The notes: generated from the letters alone by a model not told the origin. A stretch of 64,000 nucleotides of DNA from Gracilibacillus caseinilyticus (GCF_022919115.1 NZ_CP095072.1:1736001-1800000), one strand, 5' to 3'; positions 35,969-45,757 are shown, numbered from the stretch's first letter. Made by a program: numbers and translations.

Positions 35969-36952
35969 ATGAAATATCGTCAATTTGGAAAAACAGATAT
36001 GAAAATCAGTGAATTGAGTTTTGGTACTTGGGCGATAGGAGGTGCTTGGGGACAAACGAATGATACAGAAGCCCTCAATGGGTTAGCGCGAGCGATGGAT
36101 GCAGGCGTTAATTTCTTTGATACGGCAGATGTTTATGGAGATGGACACAGTGAGGAACTGTTGGCAAAAGCAACGAAAGGTAAAGAGGATCAAATTCACA
36201 TTGCTACGAAATTTTGTCGTGCTGGAGATATTCATGATCCGGCCAATTATTCCGAAGCCGCCGTCACAAATTATGTAGAGAATAGTCTAAGAAGGTTGGA
36301 ACGTGAACAACTGGATCTTATTCAAATCCATTGTCCACCAATCGAGATAATTCGAGATGGTGCCGTATTTGACGTATTGGATTCATTGAAGAAGCAGGGG
36401 AAAATACGCCATTACGGTGTCAGTGTGGAGACGGTGGAGGAAGGATTATTAGCAATGGAAAACCCTAACGTCGATGCGCTGCAGGTCATTTTCAACATCT
36501 TCCGGCAAAAGCCTGTTACGGAACTGTTCCCGGTAGCCAAGCAAAAGAATGTCGGAATTTTAGCAAGGGTTCCATTGGCAAGCGGACTTTTAACAGGTAA
36601 ATTCTCGTCTGGTCATCAATTTGAAGAAGACGACCATCGAAAATTTAATCAAAATGGAGAAGCCTTTAATGTCGGTGAAACTTTTGCCGGACTACCATTT
36701 GATAAAGGAGTGGAATTGAGTAATCAGCTGGATTGGATCAAAGATGGCCGAGGTAATATGACAAGAGCTGCACTGAAGTGGATCTTAAGTCATGACGCTG
36801 TTTCCTCAGTTATTCCAGGATTTAAAACGGTCAAGCAAGTCGAGGATAGTCTGGCGACGATGGAAGTGCCTGATTTCACAGAAACTGAGCTTAAAAGATT
36901 ACAAAACTTTTATAAAAATGACGTGCATGATCATATTAGAGGTCCCTATTAA
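35969..36952 (+). CDS. Aldo/keto reductase (YqkF/IolS-like)
   Basis: The 327-residue oxidoreductase has catalytic residues in FFDTADVYGDGHSEELLAKA (Asp, Tyr), IATKF (Lys) and DLIQIHCPP (His). The NADPH-binding end is SSVIPGFKTVKQVEDSL. It belongs to the larger AKR11/12-like group, distinct from the small reductase at 12498. ATG 35969 is preferred for GGAGAGGG just upstream. The cre-like site suggests a sugar-related role; a sugar dehydrogenase activity is possible but not supported directly. Confidence 0.85.
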   Translation: MKYRQFGKTDMKISELSFGTWAIGGAWGQTNDTEALNGLARAMDAGVNFFDTADVYGDGHSEELLAKATKGKEDQIHIATKFCRAGDIHDPANYSEAAVTNYVENSLRRLEREQLDLIQIHCPPIEIIRDGAVFDVLDSLKKQGKIRHYGVSVETVEEGLLAMENPNVDALQVIFNIFRQKPVTELFPVAKQKNVGILARVPLASGLLTGKFSSGHQFEEDDHRKFNQNGEAFNVGETFAGLPFDKGVELSNQLDWIKDGRGNMTRAALKWILSHDAVSSVIPGFKTVKQVEDSLATMEVPDFTETELKRLQNFYKNDVHDHIRGPY

Positions 36953-36960
36953 TACAATGA

Positions 36961-36990
36961 GGTATGGAAACTTTCCATACCTTTTATTTT
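36961..36990 (+). terminator. Terminator of the aldo/keto reductase
   Basis: GGTATGGA and TCCATACC form a stem around AACTT, followed by TTTTATTTTTT. Confidence 0.85.
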
Positions 36991-37084
36991 TTGCGTTAGG
37001 AATTATAAAATTTTTGCAATGAAAAAGCTCGACGTAGTGAAAATGTAAAGTGTACCAAGTATAAGAAAAAAGCGGGGGACGGAT

Positions 37085-38653
37085 ATGGCGGAGATGGCAT
37101 CGGTGATTTTGTTAAGTATGGTTGTGGTTATTCTAATCATTCCAGGCTTGTTAATGCTATATGCCTTTTTAACTGACCGAAATCAGAAAAGGCATGCTGT
37201 ACTTAAGAATTACCCGTTGATTGGCAGGGTTCGTTATTTCTTGGAAAGTATCGGTCCTGAATTGAGACAGTATTTATTCACAGAGGATAATACCGGAAAA
37301 CCTTTCTCGAGAAAAGATTATCAAGATGTTGTCTTGCCGGCAAAGTATAAGAGACGACTAGAGGGATTTGGCTCCAAACGGGATTTTGACCAACAAGGGT
37401 ATTATATAAGAAATACGCTGTTTCCGAAGTTAAAAGAAGAGCTGTCAATCCAGCATTCACCACTTATCGATACAAAAATTTATCACGTTGACAAAGAAAA
37501 CCTTTTTTCGCGCAAAGAACATCGTCAATCGAAGCAAGTATCCCCTTATTTATTAAAGGAAGAACATGAGGTCGTCATTGGTCCTAACGTCAAACACCCT
37601 TTTCGTTTGCGAGGACTGATTGGCATGTCTGGGATGAGTTACGGTGCACTCGGGGATCGGGCTATCAGTGCTTTATCCATTGGCTTAGGTCGTGCAGGTG
37701 GTACGTGGATGAATACAGGAGAAGGCGGCTTGTCTGCCTATCATTTCAAAGGGAATGTCGATATCATCATGCAGATAGGTCCCGGCTTATATGGTGTGCG
37801 TACCAGTGACGGAAAGATGTCATGGGAACAGTTAAAACAAAAAGCAGCGATCACACAAATCAAAGCATTTGAAATAAAGCTAGCACAAGGTGCCAAAACA
37901 AGAGGCGGTCATTTGGAAGCAGAGAAAGTAACAGAAGAAATTGCGCGTAATCGAGGGATTGAACCATTTAAGGCCAACGACAGTCCAAACCGTTTTCATC
38001 AGTTTGATAATGTCTACGGTTTATTAGATTTTGTGGAAGAGGTCAGATCGGTGTCCGAAAAACCGGTCGGAATTAAAATCGTCGTTGGACAGGAAGAGGA
38101 GATTCATCAGTTAGCAGAGGTGATGAAAACATCTGGAAAGATTCCCGATTTTATTTCAGTTGATGGCGGGGAAGGTGGAACCGGTGCTACTTTTCAAGAG
38201 CTGACAGATAGTGTCGGATTACCGATAAAATCAGCGATTCCGATCTTGCACCAGGCATTAATCAAAGCTGGTGTACGTGACCAGGTGAAGATTATTGCCT
38301 CAGGTAAATTATTTACACCTGACCGGATGGCCTTAGCGTTAGCACTTGGTGCCGACTTAGTGCAGGCGGCTCGTGCTTTTATGATTACAACTGGCTGTAT
38401 CATGGCTCAAGTCTGCCATACCAATCATTGCCCTGTAGGTGTAGCGACTACTGATCCAAAATTGCAACGGGGCTTAGATATCGAGGAAAAATCATATCGT
38501 GTCACTAATTATGTACTATCGATTAGAGAAGGTCTATATAACATTGCATCAGCAGCGGGAGTGGAATCTCCATCCCAGTTAAATGAACGGCATATCGCAT
38601 TTAAAGATCTTTATCATGTTGTCCACAAGAATCATTTAATGACACACAAATAA
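37085..38653 (+). CDS. Glutamate synthase-like FMN-binding protein (YerD-like)
   Basis: The 522-residue protein has an N-terminal membrane span (VILLSMVVVILIIPGLLMLY) followed by a GltB-type FMN barrel: LRGLIGMSGMSYGALG, MNTGEGGLSAYH, VDGGEGGTGA and ASGKLFTPDRMALALALGAD. The cysteines in GCIMAQVCHTNHCPVG match the 3Fe-4S motif of glutamate synthase. It lacks the amidotransferase domain, so it cannot use glutamine on its own as GltB does. YerD homologues are widespread in Bacilli with unknown substrate. Membrane anchoring is seen, the role is not. Confidence 0.85.
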   Translation: MAEMASVILLSMVVVILIIPGLLMLYAFLTDRNQKRHAVLKNYPLIGRVRYFLESIGPELRQYLFTEDNTGKPFSRKDYQDVVLPAKYKRRLEGFGSKRDFDQQGYYIRNTLFPKLKEELSIQHSPLIDTKIYHVDKENLFSRKEHRQSKQVSPYLLKEEHEVVIGPNVKHPFRLRGLIGMSGMSYGALGDRAISALSIGLGRAGGTWMNTGEGGLSAYHFKGNVDIIMQIGPGLYGVRTSDGKMSWEQLKQKAAITQIKAFEIKLAQGAKTRGGHLEAEKVTEEIARNRGIEPFKANDSPNRFHQFDNVYGLLDFVEEVRSVSEKPVGIKIVVGQEEEIHQLAEVMKTSGKIPDFISVDGGEGGTGATFQELTDSVGLPIKSAIPILHQALIKAGVRDQVKIIASGKLFTPDRMALALALGADLVQAARAFMITTGCIMAQVCHTNHCPVGVATTDPKLQRGLDIEEKSYRVTNYVLSIREGLYNIASAAGVESPSQLNERHIAFKDLYHVVHKNHLMTHK

Positions 38654-38658
38654 TGTGG

Positions 38659-38676
38659 TATACTTAGTAAAGTATA
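38659..38676 (+). promoter_or_regulatory. Palindrome upstream of the ROK regulator
   Basis: TATACTT and AAGTATA are arms around AGTA, 22 bp before the ROK gene start. It may be an autoregulatory operator. TATACT could also serve as a -10 element. Confidence 0.4.
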
Positions 38677-38697
38677 TTAAGAAAGTTGGGGAACATG

Positions 38698-39888
38698 ATG
38701 CTGCGCGGAAGCTTTCAATGGATGAAATCATTAAATAAATCAATTATTCTTAATAAAATTCGTACCTCTGGCTCTATTTCACGTGCTCAAATTGCTAAGG
38801 AAACGCAATTAACACCACCAACAGTAGGAACGATTGTCAAAGAATTATTAGAGCAAGGTTTAATCAAAGAAAGCCAGCTTGGTGCTTCGCAAGGCGGCCG
38901 AAAGCCTACCATGCTGGTGTTGAATACAACCGGATTCTATATTATTGGCATTGATGTCGGACCGGAGGATATTCAATTTGTTATCTCTGATTTGTCAGGG
39001 GATATCATCGATGAGCAGGAGCATCCTTTAACCACAGGGATTCAAAAACAGGCCTTTTTGCAAATGCTGGTGGAGGTAGTCACGCAATTAACCCAAAAGC
39101 ACGATTCCTTACAATTTATTGGTATAGGTGTTGCCATGCATGGGGTGGTCGACGCGGATCAGGGGATATCCATATTTGCGCCTAACCTCAACCTCCGTGA
39201 TGTAGCAATCAAACAACACCTTGAAGCACATTTTGACATGGATGTGAAGGTAGAGAATGACGCCAAAGCATTAGCATTAGGAGAAGCGTGGTTTGAGAAT
39301 AAAACGACGCACAGAAGCATGATTGCGGTCAATGTTGGTCGAGGGATTGGTGCTGGTATTGTCATCGATGGCAAATTATTTAGCGGTGAACATGGGATAG
39401 CTGGTGAAATTGGCCATATGACGATCGATTTAAAAGGTAAGCGATGCACATGTGGTAATGATGGCTGTTTGCAAACCGTTGCTTCCGGTCCTGCTATAGG
39501 AGAGCGAGCTATGGAACTGCTGGCAGAAGGTAATCCATCACTTCTAGAAAAACATTCTAAAATGATCACAGCGGAAATGGTTCACCAGGCGGCAGTCGAT
39601 GAGGATCAGCTGGCAAAGAATATTTTAGAAGAAGCAGGGAATTATTTAGGAATTGCGCTCACAAACCTGATTCATGTCTGTAATCCGAGTTCGATTATTA
39701 TCGGAGGTGGCGTGGCACAAGCGGGTGAATTTATTTTAGCCCCCATCGTCGAAACCATCCAGACAAGAACCATTTCCGACCAAGCACAACAAACACCAGT
39801 ATCCCTTTCTAACCTGGGGCAATACGGCTCCGCCTTAGGTGCAGTTGCTTTGATTTTAAGTGAATTATTTGAACCGAATATGAATTGA
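38698..39888 (+). CDS. ROK-family transcriptional repressor (XylR/NagC type)
   Basis: The 396-residue protein has an N-terminal winged helix (SISRAQIAKETQLTPPTVGT, then LLEQGLIKE and GGRKPTML). The ROK sugar-kinase-like domain shows IIGIDVGPEDIQFVISD, VENDAKALALGE, and the zinc motif GHMTIDLKGKRCTCGNDGC. The architecture is that of XylR and NagC. Context (GH52 locus 13 kb away) makes xylose control plausible, but no target operator is identified. ATG 38698 or 38695 are both possible; the first has the better spacing to GGGG. Confidence 0.85.
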   Translation: MLRGSFQWMKSLNKSIILNKIRTSGSISRAQIAKETQLTPPTVGTIVKELLEQGLIKESQLGASQGGRKPTMLVLNTTGFYIIGIDVGPEDIQFVISDLSGDIIDEQEHPLTTGIQKQAFLQMLVEVVTQLTQKHDSLQFIGIGVAMHGVVDADQGISIFAPNLNLRDVAIKQHLEAHFDMDVKVENDAKALALGEAWFENKTTHRSMIAVNVGRGIGAGIVIDGKLFSGEHGIAGEIGHMTIDLKGKRCTCGNDGCLQTVASGPAIGERAMELLAEGNPSLLEKHSKMITAEMVHQAAVDEDQLAKNILEEAGNYLGIALTNLIHVCNPSSIIIGGGVAQAGEFILAPIVETIQTRTISDQAQQTPVSLSNLGQYGSALGAVALILSELFEPNMN

Positions 39889-39903
39889 ATAGATGAAGAG
39901 GAA

Positions 39904-39942
39904 GCGGCTAAATACATCGGATGTGTTTAGTCGTATTTTTGT
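39904..39942 (+). terminator. Terminator of the ROK gene
   Basis: CGGCTAAATACAT and ATGTGTTTAGTCG form a long stem (G-T pairs allowed) around CGG, followed by TATTTTTG. Confidence 0.85.
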
Positions 39943-40002
39943 TGCTAAAAGCATTTAGGTGAATGAAGGAAATGTATTGTTATGGAGTTTAAATAAAAGA
40001 AT

Positions 40003-40115
40003 GGTCTAATAATGCGGATTTTGTTAACTAGCTTAGATGTTCATTTTGAAATGATTCATGTGCTACATCGCTCCGGCCAACCATTTTGTGTCCTGCGGGG
40101 CACAGCTGAAGCTAA
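40003..40115. repeat. R1 repeat, copy C (first half)
   Basis: GGTCTAATAATGCGGATT, then GTTAACTAGC, TCATTTTGAAATG, TTCATGTGCTA, CGCTCCGGCCAACCA and GTCCTGC match in order the reverse strand of the full copy at 47904-48093. It fills most of the 323-bp gap between the ROK gene and the AraC gene. Confidence 0.75.
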
Positions 40116-40211
40116 CTGCTCAATGTTAAAAAGAATTTGGCTCCTCTTCCATTTTTCAATTATAATAGAGAAAGTAGTTCTATCAGATTACAAGAAGAAA
40201 GGGGATAGCTG

Positions 40212-41051
40212 ATGGATGAGAAAAAACGATTTACTTTTTCTGTATCCGAGAATCCATTGCCCTTGTATATAGAAAGTATCGGGTATAATCCCTATGAATT
40301 AGATTTTCATCGACCTGAGGGATACCCATACTATCATTGGCTCCAAACAGTGGATGGAGAAGGGACTATTGAATTAGCAAATCAGACTTTTTCTCTGCCA
40401 AAGGGAAAAGGAATTCTATTGACACCTTACACACCACATAGTTACTATTCCAATCATGATGCAAAAACACATTGGAAAACGTATTATATAACATTTACTG
40501 GAGCGGCGATTGACGCGATCTTGAATGCGTTAGACATGAACTTTTCCGCTTTGTATGAAGAAACGGAAGATATTTCGTTTCATCAGAATATGGAAAAAAT
40601 GATAATCAAACTCGAAAATGATCAGGATCCGCATCATTTGTCACATGAAATTTCCGCTGATTTATATCAATTTATCATGCATTTGAAGAAATACGGAAAA
40701 ATGAATGACCGGTTATCCGTATTACAATCCTTTGAAAAAATTAAAGTGATTGTAGAATGGTTGGAGCAAGTCTATCCACAAGATATTGGCTTGTATGAAA
40801 TATCAGAAAAAGCGGAAGTAAGCTCTCAGCATCTAAACAAAATGTTTCATGATACGTTTGGCATTAGTCCATACTCTTTCCTTGTTCAATTACGTATCCG
40901 AGAAGCGAAACGAATTATGATTACAGACAGGGAGTTATCGTTAAAGGAAATTGCTAAAAAAGTTGGATTTAATGGGGTCAGCCATTTTGTTTCAACCTTT
41001 AAAAAAAGAGAAGGGATAACGCCTAGCACGTATCGAAGCCTGCATCAATAA
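40212..41051 (+). CDS. AraC-family regulator of the galactan locus
   Basis: The 279-residue regulator has an N-terminal cupin-like sugar-sensing domain (HRPEGYPYYHWLQTVDGEG, LTPYTPHSYYS). The C-terminal AraC domain has ISEKAEVSSQHLNKMFHDTF, then IAKKVGFNGVSHFVSTFKKR. It directly precedes and is co-oriented with the galacto-oligosaccharide importer, so it is probably its activator. Bacillus subtilis instead controls its gan genes with the LacI-type GanR, so the regulator differs here. It starts after AAAGGGG. Confidence 0.85.
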   Translation: MDEKKRFTFSVSENPLPLYIESIGYNPYELDFHRPEGYPYYHWLQTVDGEGTIELANQTFSLPKGKGILLTPYTPHSYYSNHDAKTHWKTYYITFTGAAIDAILNALDMNFSALYEETEDISFHQNMEKMIIKLENDQDPHHLSHEISADLYQFIMHLKKYGKMNDRLSVLQSFEKIKVIVEWLEQVYPQDIGLYEISEKAEVSSQHLNKMFHDTFGISPYSFLVQLRIREAKRIMITDRELSLKEIAKKVGFNGVSHFVSTFKKREGITPSTYRSLHQ

Positions 41052-41070
41052 TGATGCGGGTTTTGTTTTT
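41039..41070 (+). terminator. Terminator of the AraC gene
   Basis: CCTGCATC and GATGCGGG pair around AATAAT, overlapping the stop codon, then TTTTGTTTTTT. Confidence 0.85.
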
Positions 41071-41108
41071 TGAAAGTAAGTTAGAAGAATTTGATATATA
41101 CCTAAAAA

Positions 41109-41125
41109 TGTAATCGCTTTATAAT
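41109..41125 (+). promoter_or_regulatory. Candidate promoter with weak cre-like site before the galactan importer
   Basis: TGTAATCGCTTTAT matches the first 12 positions of the cre consensus but not the last two. It overlaps a TATAAT at 41120-41125. No good -35 lies at 17 bp, as expected for an activator-dependent promoter. Confidence 0.35.
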
Positions 41126-41166
41126 AATGAGTGTAGAGATAATAAATTAATTTTATTAAGGAGGTC

Positions 41167-42456
41167 ATGAAGTTGGCGAGAAGCAAAACTTTGTGGGGAT
41201 TATTAGTAATGGTAGCATTTATTCTATTGCTTGCAGCATGTGCACCTGAACGTGAAGGGGCAGAAGAAGCAACTAACGAGAACGAAGGAACGACTGAAGA
41301 GGGACAAGATACAACAGAAACAGATAAGCCTGAAGAATTAGTAGTTTGGGTAAATGATGAGGATATTGCAGAAGATGTTGCAACTCAAATGTTTGATAAA
41401 TATACAGAAGAAACAGGGATTAACGTTCGCGTTGAACGTGTAGCACTTCCGGATCAAGTGCAGGAATTAGCACTTGCTGGACCAACTGGTGATGGACCAG
41501 ACTTATTCTTCCAACCGCAAGATAGCTTAGGAGATATCGTTGCACAAGGGCTTGCTCTTCCGATTGAATATACAGAAGAAGAGAAAGCAGCATTTACAGA
41601 CGTTGCGATGGATGCCTTTACTTATGAAGGGGACATTTATGGCGCACCAGTCGCAATTGAAACATATTTTACTTACTATAATAAAAGCTTAATTGATACT
41701 GCTCCAGAAACAATCGATGATGTCCTGGCAATGTCGAAAGAATTAACAAATGCAAGTAATGATGAGTATGGATTTTTAGTATCACCAGAATTCTATTATC
41801 TATATTCTTTCATGAACGCATACGGCGGATATGTATTTGGTGAAGAAAATGGAGTCTATGATCCAACTGATATTGGTTTGGATAATGAAGGATCAATTGA
41901 AGGTTTACAAAAATATAAAGATTTTATCGATGAAGGTTTACTACCGAAAACATTAACAGTAGATGTTTTAGATGGTTTATTTAAAGAAGGTAAGGTAGGT
42001 ATGGTTGTAAGTGGTCCATGGAATATGCCTATTTATAAAGAAGCGCTTGGAGATGACTTAGCAACAGCGCCACTTCCAAAAATGAATGGCGAAGTTGCTC
42101 CATCATTTGTTGGTGTTAAATCGTGGCTAGTATCTTACTTTAGTGAGCACCCAGAATGGGCAACAGATCTTGCTAAGTTTATGACGAATGACGAAAATTC
42201 TCAGCTTTACTATGATGTGACAGGTGAATTACCGCCAAAACCTGAAATTTTAGATGCAGTGGATGATCCAATTTATGCAGGATATACGGAGCAAGTACCA
42301 CATGGTGCATTGATGCCAAATATCCCAGAAATGTCACCAGTATGGGATATGGACGTAGCGATTGAATTGATTAACAACGGATCTGATGTAGAAAGCGCAG
42401 TAAAAGATACTGTTCAGTCAATTAAGGATAACATCGATACGATGGGGACTAATTAA
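41167..42456 (+). CDS. ganS: Galacto-oligosaccharide ABC transporter binding lipoprotein (GanS-like)
   Basis: The 429-residue lipoprotein has lipobox LAAC (Cys25) and an acidic linker. The family 1 fold shows LVVWVNDEDIAEDVATQMFD, GPDLFFQPQDSLGDIVAQG, YGAPVAIETYFTYYNKSLID and VGMVVSGPWNMPIYKEA, typical of maltodextrin-type binding proteins. The ATG is only two bases after GGAGG; the in-frame TTG at 41173, with eight-base spacing, may be the real start. GH53 and GH42 genes downstream make galactan fragments the likely ligand. Confidence 0.85.
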   Translation: MKLARSKTLWGLLVMVAFILLLAACAPEREGAEEATNENEGTTEEGQDTTETDKPEELVVWVNDEDIAEDVATQMFDKYTEETGINVRVERVALPDQVQELALAGPTGDGPDLFFQPQDSLGDIVAQGLALPIEYTEEEKAAFTDVAMDAFTYEGDIYGAPVAIETYFTYYNKSLIDTAPETIDDVLAMSKELTNASNDEYGFLVSPEFYYLYSFMNAYGGYVFGEENGVYDPTDIGLDNEGSIEGLQKYKDFIDEGLLPKTLTVDVLDGLFKEGKVGMVVSGPWNMPIYKEALGDDLATAPLPKMNGEVAPSFVGVKSWLVSYFSEHPEWATDLAKFMTNDENSQLYYDVTGELPPKPEILDAVDDPIYAGYTEQVPHGALMPNIPEMSPVWDMDVAIELINNGSDVESAVKDTVQSIKDNIDTMGTN

Positions 42457-42526
42457 TATAGGATAAGGGGTTGTCTTAATGGCAGCTCCTCCATTTTGGA
42501 TTTTACAGAATAAAGAGGTGGTACAG

Positions 42527-43843
42527 ATGGCAAGTGGGATAAATATAAACAGACAGCCTTCTGATTTTCAAAGAAAATTAAACCCGAATGTTGCTATGGT
42601 TCTTTCCATATTACTTGCAGGACTTGGACAATTGTATAACAGACGCTATGTGAAGGGAATTTCTTTTATCATATTGGAAATTGCCTTTATTTTAGCGACT
42701 TTCGACTTTCTCTGGTTAGGACTATGGGGAATTATCACGCTGGGAACAATACCTGGTGTAGACCATTCCATTTATTTATTGGTTTATGGTATTGTTGCTT
42801 TGCTCCTACTGGCAATAGCAGGGACGTTCTATGTTTTGAACGTAATTGATGCGCGAAAACAAGCGATCCAAATTAACAATGGCTGGGTTTCACCTGGAAT
42901 CAAACAATCATTAAAAAATTTGTATGATAAAGCATTTCCTTACATTATGACGCTTCCGGGAGTTATCTTGTTAATTTTTACAGTGGTCTTTCCACTATTA
43001 TTTGCGATTGCGTTAGCATTTACAAATTATGACTTATATAACTCACCACCACGAAATCTAGTAGAGTGGATTGGATTTGGTAATTTCACAGATTTAGTGA
43101 CGGTTGATCTCTGGAAGAATACCTTTACCAGCGTATTTGTATGGACGATTATCTGGACATTAGTGGCGACATCGTTCCAAATAGTAGTCGGACTGATTCT
43201 GGCAGTGCTTGTAAATGATAAGCGTGTCCAATTCAAAAAAACGATCCGTACGATTCTGATTTTACCTTGGGCCGTTCCAGGTTTTGTGTCTATTTTAATC
43301 TTTGCGGCTATGTTCAACGATGAGTTTGGTGCTATTAATAAAGATATTATAATTCCATTGATAGGTGGAGATGGTTTACCTTGGTTAACTGATCCATTTT
43401 ATACGAAAATCGTCTTAATCATGATTCAGACATGGTTAGGTTATCCATTTGTATTCGCGCTATTTTCAGGGGTACTGCAGAGTATATCTTCTGAATGGTA
43501 TGAGGCTGCTGAAGTGGACGGTGCGACCCGTTGGCAAAAATTCAGAAATATTACCCTGCCACACGTTTTGTTTGCAACAGCACCATTATTAATCATTCAA
43601 TACACAACAAACTTTAATAACTTTAATATTATTTATCTATTTAATGAAGGTGGACCAGCCGTACAAGGTCAAAATGCCGGAGGAACGGATATCTTAATCT
43701 CTTGGGTTTATAAACTGACATTTGAAACGAATAACTACAGTATGGCGGCTGCTATTTCGTTAATTATTGGTTTAATGGTTTCTATTTTTGCTATTTTCCA
43801 ATTTAGACGTACTAGTTCATTTAAAGAGGAGGGGAATATATAA
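42527..43843 (+). CDS. ganP: Galacto-oligosaccharide ABC transporter permease (GanP/MalF-like)
   Basis: The 438-residue permease has about eight spans. The extra N-terminal part (GLGQLYNRRYVKGISFIILE) is characteristic of Bacillota MalF/GanP proteins. The coupling loop is SEWYEAAEVDGATRWQKFRN, with the distal FNEGGPAVQG. An alternative ATG at 42479 also has a ribosome site (AAGGGG) and would add 16 residues; 42527 is chosen because GAGGTGG precedes it and the extra residues look non-coding. Confidence 0.85.
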   Translation: MASGININRQPSDFQRKLNPNVAMVLSILLAGLGQLYNRRYVKGISFIILEIAFILATFDFLWLGLWGIITLGTIPGVDHSIYLLVYGIVALLLLAIAGTFYVLNVIDARKQAIQINNGWVSPGIKQSLKNLYDKAFPYIMTLPGVILLIFTVVFPLLFAIALAFTNYDLYNSPPRNLVEWIGFGNFTDLVTVDLWKNTFTSVFVWTIIWTLVATSFQIVVGLILAVLVNDKRVQFKKTIRTILILPWAVPGFVSILIFAAMFNDEFGAINKDIIIPLIGGDGLPWLTDPFYTKIVLIMIQTWLGYPFVFALFSGVLQSISSEWYEAAEVDGATRWQKFRNITLPHVLFATAPLLIIQYTTNFNNFNIIYLFNEGGPAVQGQNAGGTDILISWVYKLTFETNNYSMAAAISLIIGLMVSIFAIFQFRRTSSFKEEGNI

Positions 43844-44685
43844 TGAGTCCTAAATTAAAATCAAACTTGGAGCTTGTCGGCATATATGGCATCTTTGCAT
43901 TTATGGCAGTGATCATTATATATCCGATTATCTGGGCAGTAGGTATGTCACTTAATCCAGGAAACAGTCTCTATTCTGCGACCATTATTCCGGAGGATTG
44001 GTCACTTGAGCATTATAAATGGTTGTTCACTGATCCAAAGAGTGATTATCTGACATGGTACAAAAACAGTATGATCGTATCGGGGTGTGCTGCGTTATTT
44101 TCTGTGATTATCACATCCTTTGTCGCTTATTCATTTTCTAGATATCAATTTATCGGGAAAAAATCAGGTCTCTATACGTTTTTGATCCTGCAAATGTTCC
44201 CGGTAATGATGGCGATGGTTGCATTATATATTTTCTTGCATTTAATTGGGCTGCTAGATACACTTACCGGTTTAATCCTGATATATATCGGTGGTCAAAT
44301 TCCATTTAATGCATGGTTAGTGAAAGGTTATTTAGACACGATTCCAAAAGGTCTTGATGAAGCTGCCAGAATTGATGGTGCGGGACATTTTACGGTGTTT
44401 ATTCGTATTATTATGCCACTGGCAAAACCGATTCTTGCAGTGGTTGCGTTATTCAATTTCATGACACCATTATTTGATTTTATCTTGCCTTCGATTATTT
44501 TAAGAAGTCCAGAAAACTATACAATTGCCTTAGGTTTGTTTAACTTTATCAATGATCAGTTTTCCAATAATTTCACACGATTTTCCGCTGGTGCGATATT
44601 GATTGCGATACCTGTTGCGATTATTTATCTGTTTTTACAGCGCTTCTTAATTTCCGGTTTGACTGCAGGAGGAACAAAAGGATAA
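43843..44685 (+). CDS. ganQ: Galacto-oligosaccharide ABC transporter permease (GanQ/MalG-like)
   Basis: The 280-residue second permease has six spans, coupling loop PKGLDEAARIDGAGHFTVFI and the C-terminus RFLISGLTAGGTKG, which is the MalG/GanQ pattern. Its start overlaps the last base of ganP. No ATPase gene is present in the operon. Confidence 0.88.
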   Translation: MSPKLKSNLELVGIYGIFAFMAVIIIYPIIWAVGMSLNPGNSLYSATIIPEDWSLEHYKWLFTDPKSDYLTWYKNSMIVSGCAALFSVIITSFVAYSFSRYQFIGKKSGLYTFLILQMFPVMMAMVALYIFLHLIGLLDTLTGLILIYIGGQIPFNAWLVKGYLDTIPKGLDEAARIDGAGHFTVFIRIIMPLAKPILAVVALFNFMTPLFDFILPSIILRSPENYTIALGLFNFINDQFSNNFTRFSAGAILIAIPVAIIYLFLQRFLISGLTAGGTKG

Positions 44686-44707
44686 GGAAGATTTGGAGGA
44701 GTAATGC

Positions 44708-45757
44708 ATGACAAATAAAGAGTTTATTAAGGGTGTCGATCTCTCATTTGTAGATGAGGTGGAAACTGAAGGTGGACAGTATTATATAGACGGGCAGCCA
44801 GCGGATGTTTATCAAATATTAGATGAAGCTGGTGTCAACGCTGTACGCCTTCGGTTATGGCATACACCCTCTGGGGGATATACGAATTTAGATAGAACGA
44901 TTGAAATGGCCAAACGTATAAAAGCTTATAATATGGAGTTCTTGTTAGACTTACATTACTCAGACTACTGGGCAGACCCTGGTAAACAGATAAAACCGAA
45001 AGCATGGGAAACATTAAGTTTTGAAGAATTAGTGGATGTAGTCTATAGTTATACGAAAGAAGTAATGGAAGCCTTTCAAAAAGAGGGCCTTCTCCCTGAT
45101 ATGGTTCAAATAGGAAATGAAATTACCAATGGCATGTTATGGGAAGAAGGAAAGATTTATCTTGAGAAACAAGGTAAGGAAATTGAGAACTGGGATGGCA
45201 TTATCCCTTTACTAAAAGCAGGACTTAATGCTGTAAAAGATGTGGATTCTCAAGTGAGAACGATGATTCATATTGACAGAGGTGGAGATAATCCGGGATC
45301 GCGCAAGTTCTATGACCAAATGGCAGCGTATAAGCTTGACTATGATGTGATTGGGCTATCCTATTATCCATGGTGGCATGGTCCTTATGAAGACTTTGAG
45401 TACAATATGGCAGATGTGGCTCAGCGCTATCAAAAAGAAATTATTGTGGTTGAGGTAGCTTATCCATGGGCACTTCCAGACTATATTCCAAATGTGGATG
45501 ATGAACCAGATATTCGTGAAAATTTAGTACCGGGCTATCCAGCGACAGAAAAGGGGCAAAAGGCTTACTTAGAAAAGCTGATTGAAACCGTCAAACAAAC
45601 GCCTGATCAATTAGGAAAAGGCATATACTATTGGGAGCCGTGCTGGATACCTTCAAAAGATACGTGGTCTGTTGGGCATGAAAATAATTGGTCTCACCTA
45701 ACCTTATTTGATAATCAAGGCAATAAGTTAGCAGGGTTAGATGCATTCAATAAATAA
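44708..45757 (+). CDS. ganB: GH53 endo-beta-1,4-galactanase without signal peptide
   Basis: The 349-residue GH53 enzyme cleaves beta-1,4-galactan (arabinogalactan type I). Family motifs are FIKGVDLSFVDEVE at the N-terminus, NAVRLRLWHTP and FLLDLHYSDYWADPGKQ. The acid/base is Glu138 in QIGNEITNGMLW and the nucleophile Glu249 in IIVVEVAYPW. The protein begins directly with the catalytic domain, so it should be cytoplasmic, unlike the secreted GanB of Bacillus subtilis. It lies between importer and GH42 genes and would shorten imported galacto-oligosaccharides. Confidence 0.92.
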   Translation: MTNKEFIKGVDLSFVDEVETEGGQYYIDGQPADVYQILDEAGVNAVRLRLWHTPSGGYTNLDRTIEMAKRIKAYNMEFLLDLHYSDYWADPGKQIKPKAWETLSFEELVDVVYSYTKEVMEAFQKEGLLPDMVQIGNEITNGMLWEEGKIYLEKQGKEIENWDGIIPLLKAGLNAVKDVDSQVRTMIHIDRGGDNPGSRKFYDQMAAYKLDYDVIGLSYYPWWHGPYEDFEYNMADVAQRYQKEIIVVEVAYPWALPDYIPNVDDEPDIRENLVPGYPATEKGQKAYLEKLIETVKQTPDQLGKGIYYWEPCWIPSKDTWSVGHENNWSHLTLFDNQGNKLAGLDAFNK

